The notes: generated by a model not told the origin, from the letters alone. Shown: positions 15,719-24,868, counted from the first letter of the stretch. The stretch is DNA of 64,000 nt from Psychrobacter pygoscelis (GCF_004335015.1 NZ_RQRU01000004.1:160877-224876), one strand, 5' to 3'. A program made the numbers and translations.

Positions 15719-16011
15719 AATTTATTAATAAGCAAGCTAATAACGTAACCCTAGTGGCTGATGACAACACTGTCTATCAGACAAACGTAGACGCTCAAAT
15801 CCGAGCGCTGACAGTCCACAATCCAACCGAAGCCAATATTGACTTAGTAATCAGTTTGGGCGACAAGCAGTACGTTAAAAAGACGGTCACACCGAATGCG
15901 ACTGAGGTTATTAGTCAGCTTTTTAACCAACAGATTAAAAAGACAGAGGCGCTGACCATGATAGGTGAGGGTTTAAATGTACTACTAACGGTTGTTGAGA
16001 TTACGGAGTAA
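15715..16011 (+). CDS. Phage hypothetical protein, 98 aa, beta-rich
   Basis: It is coupled to the preceding gene by ATGA. The sequence alternates hydrophobic and polar residues (NVTLVADDNTVYQTNV, LVISLGDKQYVKKTV), as in a small beta-sandwich, which is common among virion decoration or attachment proteins. In P22 order this is where gp14 lies. I cannot assign it. Confidence 0.55.
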   Translation: MKFINKQANNVTLVADDNTVYQTNVDAQIRALTVHNPTEANIDLVISLGDKQYVKKTVTPNATEVISQLFNQQIKKTEALTMIGEGLNVLLTVVEITE

Positions 16012-16014
16012 GTT

Positions 16015-16659
16015 ATGTTTGGAGCATTATTAGGCGCAGGTGCGAGCATCATTGGCGGTGTATTGGGTGGTCGCAGTCAGCGCAAAGCCGCGCAAGCAGC
16101 GTCAAGCGCACAGCAAGGCATGAGCCGCGAAGCAATCGCAGAACAACAGCGCCAGTTTGATGCGATGCAAAAACTACTTAATCCGTATGTGACGGCCGGT
16201 AATCAGGCGTTAACTGGGCAGCAAGACCTACTTGGACTTAATGGCAATCCTGCACAGCAACAAGCCATAGCCAGCATTGAGAACAGCCCGTTTTTTAAGT
16301 CTCAATATCAGCAAGCCGAAGATGCGATACGTCAAAATGCCGCTGCTACAGGTGGATTGCGAGGTGGCAATATACAAGAGGCATTGGCTGATAATCGCTC
16401 AAACATGCTGTATGCAAACGTCATGAACCAAAACCAAAACCTAGCAGCACTTACAGGCATGGGTGCGAATGCTGCCGCAGGTGTTGGTAATGCAGGGTTA
16501 CAGACAGCCGCAGCAGTCGGTAATCAGTTAAATGGTATTGGTCAGGCACAGGCAGGATATCAACTTGCACGAGGTCAAGCTAATCAAAATATGCTTAACG
16601 GATTATTTCAAGGCGCTGGTGCTATTGGTCAAATCGGTCAACAACAGGGGTGGTTTTAA
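16015..16659 (+). CDS. DNA ejection protein, P22 gp7-like
   Basis: Ejection proteins leave the virion with the DNA and build a channel across the envelope. The 214-residue length is near P22 gp7 (229). It opens with a glycine-rich hydrophobic helix (FGALLGAGASIIGGVLGG), then a basic helical region (RSQRKAAQAASSAQQG), with an Ala/Gly/Gln/Asn-rich C-terminus. The composition and position before gp20- and gp16-like genes fit. Its stop overlaps the next start (TAATG). Confidence 0.75.
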   Translation: MFGALLGAGASIIGGVLGGRSQRKAAQAASSAQQGMSREAIAEQQRQFDAMQKLLNPYVTAGNQALTGQQDLLGLNGNPAQQQAIASIENSPFFKSQYQQAEDAIRQNAAATGGLRGGNIQEALADNRSNMLYANVMNQNQNLAALTGMGANAAAGVGNAGLQTAAAVGNQLNGIGQAQAGYQLARGQANQNMLNGLFQGAGAIGQIGQQQGWF

Positions 16660-18122
16660 TGCAACCAATTAACTATCTACTCGACAATAAATCGCCTTTT
16701 GATTCGTTTTTTGGCGGTATGAATGCAGTGCAAGGTCTACGCAGTAATGATTTAACTAATCAACATAACGAGTTGGCCAACAATCGCATACAAGATGAGA
16801 ATGAATTATTGCGAGCGCAGCAACAGCGTCAAATGCAGATGTACGACGAAGTTGATCAGCTTGATTTTAGCAATATGGATGATATGCGAGGATTTATCGG
16901 TCGCTATGCCGATATGCCTGCGATTAAAGGTGTGCAGTCAGCTTACGAGCAAATGAATGAAAAAGAGCGCCAAGCGATATTAGCAGACTCAAGTCGTTAT
17001 ATCTCAGCTATCAGAAGCGGCAAACCTGAGCTTGCCATTAATGATCTAAAGGCCAAAGCTGAAGCCCATAGAAATATGGGTGATGAAAGTAAAGCCAAAG
17101 AAGCTGAAGACATGGCCAAGTTTATTGAAATGTCACCTGAAGCAGCGCTGGGCACATTATCGATGGGCTATGCGGTTATGTCGCCTAAAGATGCGGCGGA
17201 TAACTATAAAGCTTACTCTGATGCGTTTGTTGCTCAAGATAAAACCCCGGCTGAGATTGCTAAAGTTGAAGCTGAAGCAAAAGAAATTGATGAACTTTTG
17301 CCCTACCGAAAAGATGAGATTAAGTCTACAGAAGTTAAAAATCTAGCATCTGCAAAAGACTCTATTAGTCAGGCCAATAATCGTGATGCGCTTACGCCAT
17401 ATCAGCAAGCGGAAATGACAGCTTCGGCCAGTGAAAAAACAGCAGGAGCTAGTCTAAAGCAGACTCAAGCAGATTATATACCTAAAAACTTTGAGGCCGA
17501 TCAGGCGCAAAGAGAGGTTCAAAATCAAATCAATCAGATTAAGTTGCAATTACAATCTGAAAGTAATGCTATTCAGCGTGAAAGACTGGGTATTCAGCTC
17601 GCTCAATTAGAGCAGAAATCAGCGATGTTTGAAGCTGGATTAAGCAAACAGCAAGTTGAGACACAAATTAAAAACCAAGAAAGGCTGGCTGACTATGAAA
17701 ACTCAAAAGAAAGCCTGTCTGTTGCTAAAGCGACTGTGTCACGACTTTTAAATAACACAAAGGGCATGAATAAGGCTGTGGGAGTTATAGATAGTAAACT
17801 TCCTACATTTAGGCCGAAGTCTAAAGAATTTGAGAAGGATTTACAGACTCTTAAAAGTCAAGTCTTTTTAGCTCAAGTAAGTCAAATGCGAGGATTGGGA
17901 GCTTTAACAGAGGCTGAAGGTGCAAAATTAGAAGCGTCTATTAGTAATCTTAGTTTGGATATGGATGAAAAAACATTGAAGCAAAATTTGTTATTAGTGC
18001 ATGATTATATGAGTAGAGCAGACAAGCGCCTACAAACCAAATATAAAGATTTAATTAGTGAAGCATCACAAAATAACACAGGCTCTATCGCAGGTCGCTC
18101 TTACATGTCAGTATTAAATTAA
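16659..18122 (+). CDS. DNA ejection protein, P22 gp20-like
   Basis: The 487-residue product is almost entirely helical and rich in Gln, Ala, Glu and Lys, like P22 gp20 (471). It starts MQPINYLLDNKSPFDSFFGG. The segment VQNQINQIKLQLQ predicts coiled coils. It lies between the gp7-like and lysozyme-bearing ejection genes and starts at the ATG overlapping the upstream stop. The assignment is by composition, size and order. Confidence 0.75.
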   Translation: MQPINYLLDNKSPFDSFFGGMNAVQGLRSNDLTNQHNELANNRIQDENELLRAQQQRQMQMYDEVDQLDFSNMDDMRGFIGRYADMPAIKGVQSAYEQMNEKERQAILADSSRYISAIRSGKPELAINDLKAKAEAHRNMGDESKAKEAEDMAKFIEMSPEAALGTLSMGYAVMSPKDAADNYKAYSDAFVAQDKTPAEIAKVEAEAKEIDELLPYRKDEIKSTEVKNLASAKDSISQANNRDALTPYQQAEMTASASEKTAGASLKQTQADYIPKNFEADQAQREVQNQINQIKLQLQSESNAIQRERLGIQLAQLEQKSAMFEAGLSKQQVETQIKNQERLADYENSKESLSVAKATVSRLLNNTKGMNKAVGVIDSKLPTFRPKSKEFEKDLQTLKSQVFLAQVSQMRGLGALTEAEGAKLEASISNLSLDMDEKTLKQNLLLVHDYMSRADKRLQTKYKDLISEASQNNTGSIAGRSYMSVLN

Positions 18123-18132
18123 GGTAATTATC

Positions 18133-21100
18133 ATGAGTTGGATGCGGAACGTCTATCAAGCATTTATCAATAACGGCTTGTCAGTCAACCAAGCTAAAGC
18201 CTTAACAGCAGAAGTGGGTCGAGAAAATGACTTTCAGCCGCAATATTTGTTTGGCCGTCATGTAGATGAGGCAAATGGGAAAATAAATCTAGGCATGATT
18301 AGTTGGCAGGGGTCAAGAGCAGCTGGACTTGATAGTCGATTAAAGAAAAAAGGTCTTATCTCAAAAGGTAGTATTGTACCAAGCCAAGCTGCTTTAAATG
18401 AAATGGCTAGTTATCTTGTTAATGAGATTAAGACAAACAAGCGCTTCGCTAAAACGAAGCGCTTGTTTCTTGACAATCCCAATGTTGATTACAGAACTGC
18501 TGAAAACGTCCTTGGCCGCAATTTTATTGCATGGGATTATGATGGCAGCGCTGTGCTAGGAAAACAAGTATCAAAGCACCACGCTAAACGAGATAATTAC
18601 TATAAACAGTTAGGCGGTATAGTATCTACACAGGGGGCTGGGCCGATGAGCCTAACAAACACGCAAAAAGTAAAGCTATATCGTGCATACAAAGATGGAA
18701 AAATGAACGCAGTACAAAAAGCTCAATATGAATCTGATGTTAAAGCAGGAGTGGTATCGATGCCTAAAGGCGGCAAGATAAAATCCAGTCCTCAGCCATC
18801 GGCAAAAAAGGGCGAAGAACTCCCGTTATCTGTAGTAATGGCTTACAATGACGGTAAATTAAACCAGCTACAACAAGCAGAGCTTGAGGCTGATGTGAAA
18901 GCTGGGATTGCAAAAATCCCAACAGGCTTTAAGCTGCAAAAGCCAAAACCTAAAGGTTTTATTGGTCGATCGGGCGATAAAATCAAAGCTGCTGCACAGC
19001 AAGGTATTGATAATGTTTTTGACAATGGTGGCCTTGCTAATATTGGCGGCACGGCTGATGCTGCACTAGCTGTGGGCGGTGGTATGCTAGATATGGCTAT
19101 GCAAGGTATGGCTGGCATAGGTGGTATAGGGAGAGCGGCAGTTAACGGCAATAGTATCGTTGAAGGTTATAACAATGGTGTTAGTAATTATGATAATACG
19201 ACACCAAGCCGCATTCTAAAATCTGCCGCCACTCCACGTACAAATACTGGCGGCAAAATACTTGATGTGTTGGGGATCGTTGATGATGCCATTGTCATTG
19301 CCGGTGACGCAGCTTACGATACTACAGGCAGTCCTGTAGTTGGCGCAGGCACTCAAACAGCACTAAACGCATTAGGCATGATATCTCCACTCAAAGGTAA
19401 AAAGGGCAGGGCTGCATCACATGACGAATCAGTAAGACGTGCAGGTGATAATAGTGTACTTAGACCCGACGCAAATGACGCAGTAGTTAGAGCTGCTAGA
19501 AGCAGTGATGATGGATTAATTGGTGGTGTTAACCGTGCTCAAATTGATGCACCACCACGCCAACTAACACCCCTAGAGATATACCAACAAGCTACGGCCA
19601 GAACTACTGGGTCTATAGATAATGTACGAGCTAATTTAGACGGGTTAGATAGTCAGTCACTCAATACCAGTCGAGCTATCAACAATATCAACACTAGGCC
19701 GCGAATAATTGACACAAACTCTGCGGCTAGCCCTGCACCGCGCATTGATATTGATGCACCTAGCAGCTCAGTAGTGCCTATTGATCATCTGCTAAACCTT
19801 GATGAGTCGCGTCCTCAGACTGGCGGCGTACCTATAGATGTACAAGGACTACGGGCACAAGTCTTAAAAGATCTAGGATTACCCGATGAAAAAGTGCGGA
19901 AAGGTGCAGTGACAGGTGATATAACTCAGCTTGAAACCGAGAAGTCTTTATCAAAACTCGACACTGAAGCTGGTCGAGATATGCGCGCTCAGCTCGATGA
20001 CGAATATAAAACCATGAACGACTACGCTCAGTCGATTATTGAAGACGACATCGGAGCAAGGGCTGGAGCAAGCCCCGAAAGCCGTGGTCAAGTGGTGATC
20101 GACGCGCTGCAAGAATATAAAGACTGGTATAAAAGCAAGGTTCAGGAGGATTATGCAAAAGCTGATGAGATCATGGATGGCAAAGGCGGTATTGAGCTAA
20201 CAGAGTTTGCCAACACTCTAGATCGCAATAGCCTGTGGGAGGGCAAAGCATCAAATCAGCAGTTAAGGCGCGGTATTAAGTCGTATCTTAATGAGCTTGA
20301 CCTGCTCAAAGATGACGGCTCAATTAAGCCTATGACTGCAAAGCAAGCCGAGGGTTTACGCCAATACATCAATAGCCAGTGGTCGCCCGACAGCGCCAGT
20401 CTTATTGGTATAGTTAATGAGTCAGTAGACATGGGTGTATTTAGCAAGCTTGATGACAATGCTTATCTTGATGCACGTAAACGTTACCGCCAGTACAAAG
20501 AGACATTTGAAAATCCCAAGGGAATCGCTAAGATACTGGACGTAGACGGCATTAATCGTAAAGTATCACCTGAGCAAGTTGGTCGAAGCTTACAGCAATT
20601 GGCAGCCAAGGATGGTGCTCAATTTAACCATATTTACGGCCTCCTTGATAATTTACCTGATGAGATCAAGCCAAAGGGTAAACGCGCTAAGGCCGAGATA
20701 CAAGCGGCCATAGCTGAAACCATACTGGGTAAGGGTGGGCTTAAGTCAGTTAATAAAGAGTATATGCAGTATCGTCGCCCAAATGACGATGGATCATATA
20801 AGGCGGCTGATATATTTGGCGATGATGTTGCTAAAAAGCTAGACACATATATCGCTGGCCGGAATATCTTACAGCACCAAGATCCCAACCCATCTGGCAC
20901 AGCGACCACGGCGAGAAATATTGACGACTGGAACAGCCCTGAAAATATTGCCGCTGGCACAGTTGGCGCAATCGGTGGAGCAATGACTGGAATCGGCGGT
21001 ATTGTTGGAGCTGGCACTGCAATTGCAGGAAAGATGGCGCACCAAAAAATAAAAGGTGTTATGCTTGAGCGTCAGTCTCGTGCTGATTACAATCAATCAT

Positions 21101-21393
21101 TAAGTCCGGATCGCGCTAAGACGTATCGCAATGCCAATGAGCAGCTAGTTAATCGCGTGATTAGCACTGACGAAATGAAGATGATCATTGATGAGTTCGA
21201 AAAACCCAAACCAAACGAGACTAAAATTAAGGTTCTGCAAAAGAAATTGGTCAAAACTGACGCTTGGAAATCATACGTCAAATCTCTGCCAGTAAAAGCT
21301 CGAAAAGCAGCTATGAACAATGCTGACGTGTTAACGATGATTACCCAAGGCGCTAATCAGTATGAAGATAATGCATTGAAGCCTACCTTTTGA
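18133..21393 (+). CDS. Large ejection protein with N-terminal phage lysozyme domain, P22 gp16-like role
   Basis: The 1086-residue protein begins with a tail-lysozyme/transglycosylase-like domain (about 1-155: AFINNGLSVNQAKALTAEVG, RENDFQPQYLFG, then SKHHAKRDNYYKQLGG). This would open the peptidoglycan during ejection. The middle (about 270-430) is Gly/Ala-rich and hydrophobic. The C-terminal half is helical and charged, with another Gly/Ala-rich hydrophobic segment near residue 940 (GTVGAIGGAMTGIGGIVGAG). It takes the place of gp16, which is 609 residues in P22. The coding sequence contains a perfect 14-bp inverted repeat at 18435-18468. Confidence 0.8.
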   Translation: MSWMRNVYQAFINNGLSVNQAKALTAEVGRENDFQPQYLFGRHVDEANGKINLGMISWQGSRAAGLDSRLKKKGLISKGSIVPSQAALNEMASYLVNEIKTNKRFAKTKRLFLDNPNVDYRTAENVLGRNFIAWDYDGSAVLGKQVSKHHAKRDNYYKQLGGIVSTQGAGPMSLTNTQKVKLYRAYKDGKMNAVQKAQYESDVKAGVVSMPKGGKIKSSPQPSAKKGEELPLSVVMAYNDGKLNQLQQAELEADVKAGIAKIPTGFKLQKPKPKGFIGRSGDKIKAAAQQGIDNVFDNGGLANIGGTADAALAVGGGMLDMAMQGMAGIGGIGRAAVNGNSIVEGYNNGVSNYDNTTPSRILKSAATPRTNTGGKILDVLGIVDDAIVIAGDAAYDTTGSPVVGAGTQTALNALGMISPLKGKKGRAASHDESVRRAGDNSVLRPDANDAVVRAARSSDDGLIGGVNRAQIDAPPRQLTPLEIYQQATARTTGSIDNVRANLDGLDSQSLNTSRAINNINTRPRIIDTNSAASPAPRIDIDAPSSSVVPIDHLLNLDESRPQTGGVPIDVQGLRAQVLKDLGLPDEKVRKGAVTGDITQLETEKSLSKLDTEAGRDMRAQLDDEYKTMNDYAQSIIEDDIGARAGASPESRGQVVIDALQEYKDWYKSKVQEDYAKADEIMDGKGGIELTEFANTLDRNSLWEGKASNQQLRRGIKSYLNELDLLKDDGSIKPMTAKQAEGLRQYINSQWSPDSASLIGIVNESVDMGVFSKLDDNAYLDARKRYRQYKETFENPKGIAKILDVDGINRKVSPEQVGRSLQQLAAKDGAQFNHIYGLLDNLPDEIKPKGKRAKAEIQAAIAETILGKGGLKSVNKEYMQYRRPNDDGSYKAADIFGDDVAKKLDTYIAGRNILQHQDPNPSGTATTARNIDDWNSPENIAAGTVGAIGGAMTGIGGIVGAGTAIAGKMAHQKIKGVMLERQSRADYNQSLSPDRAKTYRNANEQLVNRVISTDEMKMIIDEFEKPKPNETKIKVLQKKLVKTDAWKSYVKSLPVKARKAAMNNADVLTMITQGANQYEDNALKPTF
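18435..18468. repeat. Perfect 14-bp inverted repeat inside the lysozyme-domain gene
   Basis: AAACAAGCGCTTCG (18435-18448) and its exact reverse complement (18455-18468) flank the six bases CTAAAA. It encodes basic residues KRFAKTKR. No T-run follows, so it is not a standard terminator. Confidence 0.9.
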
Positions 21394-21426
21394 TATATTT
21401 AGTTTATTACTAAAAAAGGCGACAGC

Positions 21427-21654
21427 ATGGAAAACTTTAGGTTATTTTTAATTAGGTTATTACAGGTAGTGTGGATGCTTACTATCTGTATGACAATTTT
21501 TGCTTTCTTTATCGAAAACTTTAGCGTTGATTCGGCTAGTGCGGTTTTGTTTGTTTTTGGCATCCCCAGCTTAGTTGTACAGTATCTTGTTTTTGCGTCA
21601 GTAAATCCAATCTCTTTATTTAATGGTAGGCTTAAAGAAAATCTAACCCCTTAA
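21427..21654 (+). CDS. Small two-pass membrane protein, 75 aa
   Basis: Two hydrophobic segments are clear: LIRLLQVVWMLTICMTIFAFF and AVLFVFGIPSLVVQYLVFAS. The gene lies between the last ejection gene and the tailspike and is followed by a terminator. Possible roles are superinfection exclusion or an accessory lysis protein; nothing in the sequence decides this. Confidence 0.55.
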   Translation: MENFRLFLIRLLQVVWMLTICMTIFAFFIENFSVDSASAVLFVFGIPSLVVQYLVFASVNPISLFNGRLKENLTP

Positions 21655-21674
21655 CCCAAACAAACTACTTTAAA

Positions 21675-21704
21675 TACCCCGACTAGCAATAGTTGGGGTT
21701 TTTT
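21675..21704 (+). terminator. Intrinsic terminator
   Basis: CCCCGACT and AGTTGGGG pair around AGCAAT, followed by six T. Confidence 0.8.
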
Positions 21705-21714
21705 AATACCTATC

Positions 21715-21741
21715 GCTCAGCCATCGTGCTGGGCTTTTTTT
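21715..21741 (+). terminator. Second terminator, directly before the tailspike gene
   Basis: AGCC and GGGCT arms around ATCGTGCT are followed by seven T, ten bases after the preceding terminator tail. Confidence 0.6.
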
Positions 21742-21755
21742 ATGGAGCAAAGAAA

Positions 21756-23675
21756 ATGTCAGTACGCACCTCTTTAGCTGTGCAGCCCCATTTATACATC
21801 GGTGATGCTGCTGGTCGACCGTTAGATTACGGTCGTGTATTTTTTGGAGAACCCGACAAAGACCCCGAATTTTACCCAATTAATATTTATTATGACGAGG
21901 CTTTGACAATACCAGCTATGCAGCCAGTACGCTCAAAAGGTGGCTTTTTAAATGCTAATGGCGACATGATTGAGATTTATGCAAAAGAGCTTGAGTATAG
22001 TGTCAAAGTGTTAGACCAATACGGAGTTAAAGTTTTTTATAAGTCACGTATGAGCAAGACAAACTCAGATGACAGTATTAGCACTCGACTAACTCATCCC
22101 GATGCTGTCGCTCGCACTCAATCGGAAAAAAACGCAGACATTATATCTGTAAAAGATTTTGGCGCAAAAGGTGATGGGGTTGCAGATGACACTGCTGCTA
22201 TCCAAAATGCCATACTCTATGCGTCAACTGTTGTGCAGACAGCCAAACTTAGTATTAATACGGTGGCTGCAACAGTAATTATACCGTCCGGCACTTACAA
22301 GCTTACAGATACAGTGATTTTAGCAAACTCTGTGCAGATGCAAGGATCGGGTAGTGGCTCTGCGCTGTTTAATATCCATCACAATGGAGTTGGTTTTAAA
22401 ACGCCAGACACCATAGCTTGGCTAGCGAATATACACTTGACAGGCTTTAAGATTAGCAATAAAGGCAGTGGTGTTGAGGGTAATATTGGGATACAACAAT
22501 CTAAGACAATACGCAACTGTTATATGTTTGATGTTGTTGTAGAGGATTTTTACGACAACTTTGTATTTAGTGAGACTTGGACGCACAAAATAGAGCAGTG
22601 TATGGGGTTGAGAGCAAAGCGCCATAACATTTACGGCGGAACTGCCACTGGCGGCCTACATATCTATGGAGGACGCTATGATGCTGCCGCCAGTCATAGT
22701 GTCTACATTAACAGCGTATCAGCTGAAGTTATCATGCAAGACGTAGCATCGCAGTTTAGTAATCGCAGCGGATTGCGTGTAGATGACTGTTATACAGTCG
22801 AAACTAACCAATGCTTTTTTGAGGGTAACTGCATAGATAGTGTTGACGATTATCACGTATACATTAAGCCACCTACACTACGTTCTCTATCATCAGCAAG
22901 CGTTATTAATTGTGTTATCAACAATACAGGTGCTGAAAATCGAGACGGCAAAGGCATCTTATTTGTTGATAATATCAAGAGCTTTACTTATAAAGAGCGT
23001 TGGGTACGCAATGGAGTGTCTACAGTGCCCGAGGTCGGCACAAATGTGCAGATAACAGATATGCTACTTGCTAATGCGGCTGACAAGACTAAAGCTACTG
23101 CTAATATTAAGCGCAACGCTATCTCAAGCGCTACTGTAAAGCAGCTTAATAGACCGTATGCTGTTTACGGTAGAGATATGTCAGAGGTTAGCTTTAGCCC
23201 CAATACTTACGCTGCACTTAATGCCGGTTATCCAGATGTTGGTATAGCTTTAGGTACTTATAATTACTCAGCAGCGATGCAAAGCTACGGTGATAGTTAC
23301 AAGCTGACTCTAAATCCAAATCAAGGAGATATCTACCTAGGTAACACGGGGCTATGTAAAGTAGCATCAGGGAGTAATGAGTACCACGGTCGTTTTGCAC
23401 ATACTGCTCAGATAACATCATCCAACATTAAACCGTTAAAAACAACAGGACTTGTTATTGTTGATACTACAGGAGGCACACGAACGGTTGATCTGAGCAA
23501 TTTAAGTGCCGATTATGGTCGTGTCCTTGTTATTGTCAAAACAGACAGTAGTGCAAACACGCTGATTGTTACTGCAAAATCAGGAGAGTTAATAAATGGA
23601 GCTGCGTCCGCATCTTTAACAACTAAAGCAGCTCTGAGCCTCATAGGACTGGGTGGCGAGTGGTTGTCTTTTTAA
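21756..23675 (+). CDS. Tailspike: P22-type head-binding domain plus pectate-lyase-like beta-helix
   Basis: The trimeric tailspike binds and often cleaves surface polysaccharide. The first ~115 residues resemble the P22 gp9 head-binding domain (HLYIGDAAGRPLDYGRVFFG, then MIEIYAKELEYSVKVLDQYG). From about residue 128 ISVKDFGAKGDGVADDTAAI is the pectate-lyase-superfamily signature, and a parallel beta-helix of about 350 residues follows. The last ~100 residues form a separate C-terminal region ending with LGGEWLSF. ATG 21756 has GGAG upstream; the longer frame would include two terminators. It probably determines host range. Confidence 0.9.
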   Translation: MSVRTSLAVQPHLYIGDAAGRPLDYGRVFFGEPDKDPEFYPINIYYDEALTIPAMQPVRSKGGFLNANGDMIEIYAKELEYSVKVLDQYGVKVFYKSRMSKTNSDDSISTRLTHPDAVARTQSEKNADIISVKDFGAKGDGVADDTAAIQNAILYASTVVQTAKLSINTVAATVIIPSGTYKLTDTVILANSVQMQGSGSGSALFNIHHNGVGFKTPDTIAWLANIHLTGFKISNKGSGVEGNIGIQQSKTIRNCYMFDVVVEDFYDNFVFSETWTHKIEQCMGLRAKRHNIYGGTATGGLHIYGGRYDAAASHSVYINSVSAEVIMQDVASQFSNRSGLRVDDCYTVETNQCFFEGNCIDSVDDYHVYIKPPTLRSLSSASVINCVINNTGAENRDGKGILFVDNIKSFTYKERWVRNGVSTVPEVGTNVQITDMLLANAADKTKATANIKRNAISSATVKQLNRPYAVYGRDMSEVSFSPNTYAALNAGYPDVGIALGTYNYSAAMQSYGDSYKLTLNPNQGDIYLGNTGLCKVASGSNEYHGRFAHTAQITSSNIKPLKTTGLVIVDTTGGTRTVDLSNLSADYGRVLVIVKTDSSANTLIVTAKSGELINGAASASLTTKAALSLIGLGGEWLSF

Positions 23676-23701
23676 AAAATCCTCTTTTGAGGGTTTTTTT
23701 A
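23674..23701 (+). terminator. Intrinsic terminator after the tailspike
   Basis: AAAATCCTC and GAGGGTTTT arms around TTTT are followed by more T residues; it begins at the tailspike stop codon. Confidence 0.8.
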
Positions 23702-23725
23702 TTACCAAAAAATTAAGGAGGGTGT

Positions 23726-24049
23726 ATGCCCAGTAAGGACCCAACTACTTATAGCGCACTCACGTACCTGTGGGTGTTTTTACTAGCATTATCCGGCGGC
23801 TTAGTAGCGTTTATCCGGCGTTTGAATAAATCACGTAAGCCGTTACCACTGGCTGAGCTGTTTGTAAAGCTTAGCGGCGAGTTGATCATTAGCGGATTTG
23901 CGGGGGTGCTAACATTTTACCTGTGCGAGTATTGGGATTTTAGCCAGCTATTAACAGCAGTTTTTGTTGCTATCAGCGGACATCTTGGCGGCGGGGCTAT
24001 TGATAGGATTGCTAAGTTATGGGATTTAGCGATGGATAAAACTATTTAA
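23726..24049 (+). CDS. Holin, LydA-like (holin superfamily III)
   Basis: Holins make holes in the inner membrane and time lysis. The 107-residue product has three hydrophobic segments (about 9-30, 48-70 and 73-92) around a basic loop (RRLNKSRKPLPL). The ELFVKLSGELIISGFAGVL stretch and the GHLGGGAIDRIAKLW ending fit the LydA-like holin family. AAGGAGG gives a strong start. The endolysin follows 60 bp downstream. Confidence 0.85.
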   Translation: MPSKDPTTYSALTYLWVFLLALSGGLVAFIRRLNKSRKPLPLAELFVKLSGELIISGFAGVLTFYLCEYWDFSQLLTAVFVAISGHLGGGAIDRIAKLWDLAMDKTI

Positions 24050-24067
24050 TTAAATATCATTAATTAC

Positions 24068-24093
24068 AGCCACTTTAATGAGTGGCTTTTTTT
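24068..24093 (+). terminator. Intrinsic terminator between holin and endolysin
   Basis: AGCCACT (24068-24074) pairs with AGTGGCT (24081-24087) and seven T follow. Confidence 0.85.
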
Positions 24094-24109
24094 ATGTCTG
24101 GAGAACGGT

Positions 24110-24604
24110 ATGAGTATTTTTAATGATTTGTTTGATCGATTAATGGGCCACGAGGGTGGCTACGTCAACAACCCGAAGGACCCCGGCGGTGAGACAATGT
24201 GGGGGGTTACTAAGCGCGTTGCTCGTGCTTATGGTTACAATGGTCCAATGCGGCAGTTGCCCAAAGCCACAGCGCAGGCTATCGCGGATAAACTATACTG
24301 GCAAGCTGTGCATGGTGACGAGTTAGATCCATTGATTGCATGGCAAGTGCTAGATGCCGCTTACAACCACGGTAACCGACAAGCCATCAAGTTTTTACAA
24401 AAGGCAGTGGGTGCAAGTACTGATGGCATTATTGGGCCTCGCACCTTGGCGGCCGTCAAAGCTAAAGATAAAAATGACGTGGTGCTGCTCTTTAATGCTG
24501 AACGGCTAGAGTTTTATACCAATTTGCGGACTTGGTTAACTTTTGGACGTGGCTGGGCAAGGCGTGTAGCTGGCAATCTGCGTTATGCCGCTCAGGATAA
24601 TTAA
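24110..24604 (+). CDS. Endolysin, glycoside hydrolase family 108
   Basis: GH108 enzymes cleave the peptidoglycan sugar backbone. The 164-residue product has the catalytic GHEGGY motif with Glu15, followed by NPKDPGGETMWGVTK. The second half (LQKAVGASTDGIIGPRTLAAV, then ERLEFYTNL) is the associated peptidoglycan-binding domain. There is no signal peptide, so it depends on the holin. No spanin pair is visible nearby. Its stop lies only 13 bases from the stop of the convergent zinc-ribbon gene. Confidence 0.93.
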   Translation: MSIFNDLFDRLMGHEGGYVNNPKDPGGETMWGVTKRVARAYGYNGPMRQLPKATAQAIADKLYWQAVHGDELDPLIAWQVLDAAYNHGNRQAIKFLQKAVGASTDGIIGPRTLAAVKAKDKNDVVLLFNAERLEFYTNLRTWLTFGRGWARRVAGNLRYAAQDN

Positions 24605-24617
24605 TTGTTTTAAAACA

Positions 24618-24854
24618 CTATCTACATTCAACCCCAAAGTTATTTAGTATTGCCGTCGTCATCATGCTATCAACACTGCAAAATCTATTGATAAAAAATG
24701 AGGCGGCAATGGCTATTACCATTATCATTATCAAACCAAAAATAATAGTTGTTTTCCAATTTGTTATATCCTGATTGCCACATCGTCCGCAATACCAATA
24801 ATAATGTTTTAGTCTATTGCCGCAGTCTGGACAGCGATTGTGATTAATAAACAT
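24618..24854 (-). CDS. Zinc-ribbon single-pass membrane protein, 78 aa
   Basis: The N-terminus has two CxxC pairs (CPDCGNRL, then CGRCGN), a classical zinc ribbon. One membrane helix follows (TTIIFGLIMIMVIAIAASFF), with two more cysteines after it. The gene starts 14 bases after the integrase stop on the same strand, so the two are probably co-transcribed in the lysogen. Such a position often holds exclusion or lysogenic-conversion genes; that role is inference. Confidence 0.6.
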   Translation of the reverse strand: MFINHNRCPDCGNRLKHYYWYCGRCGNQDITNWKTTIIFGLIMIMVIAIAASFFINRFCSVDSMMTTAILNNFGVECR

Positions 24855-24868
24855 CTATATTTCCTTTT

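Noticed and set aside
18843..19151. Minus-strand frame in the lysozyme/ejection gene
   Set aside because: Same reason: antisense shadow of a Gly/Ala-rich coding region.
20634..21017. Long minus-strand frames within the ejection-protein gene
   Set aside because: They lie wholly inside a well-supported gene, have Pro/Ser/Ala-rich antisense composition and no binding site.
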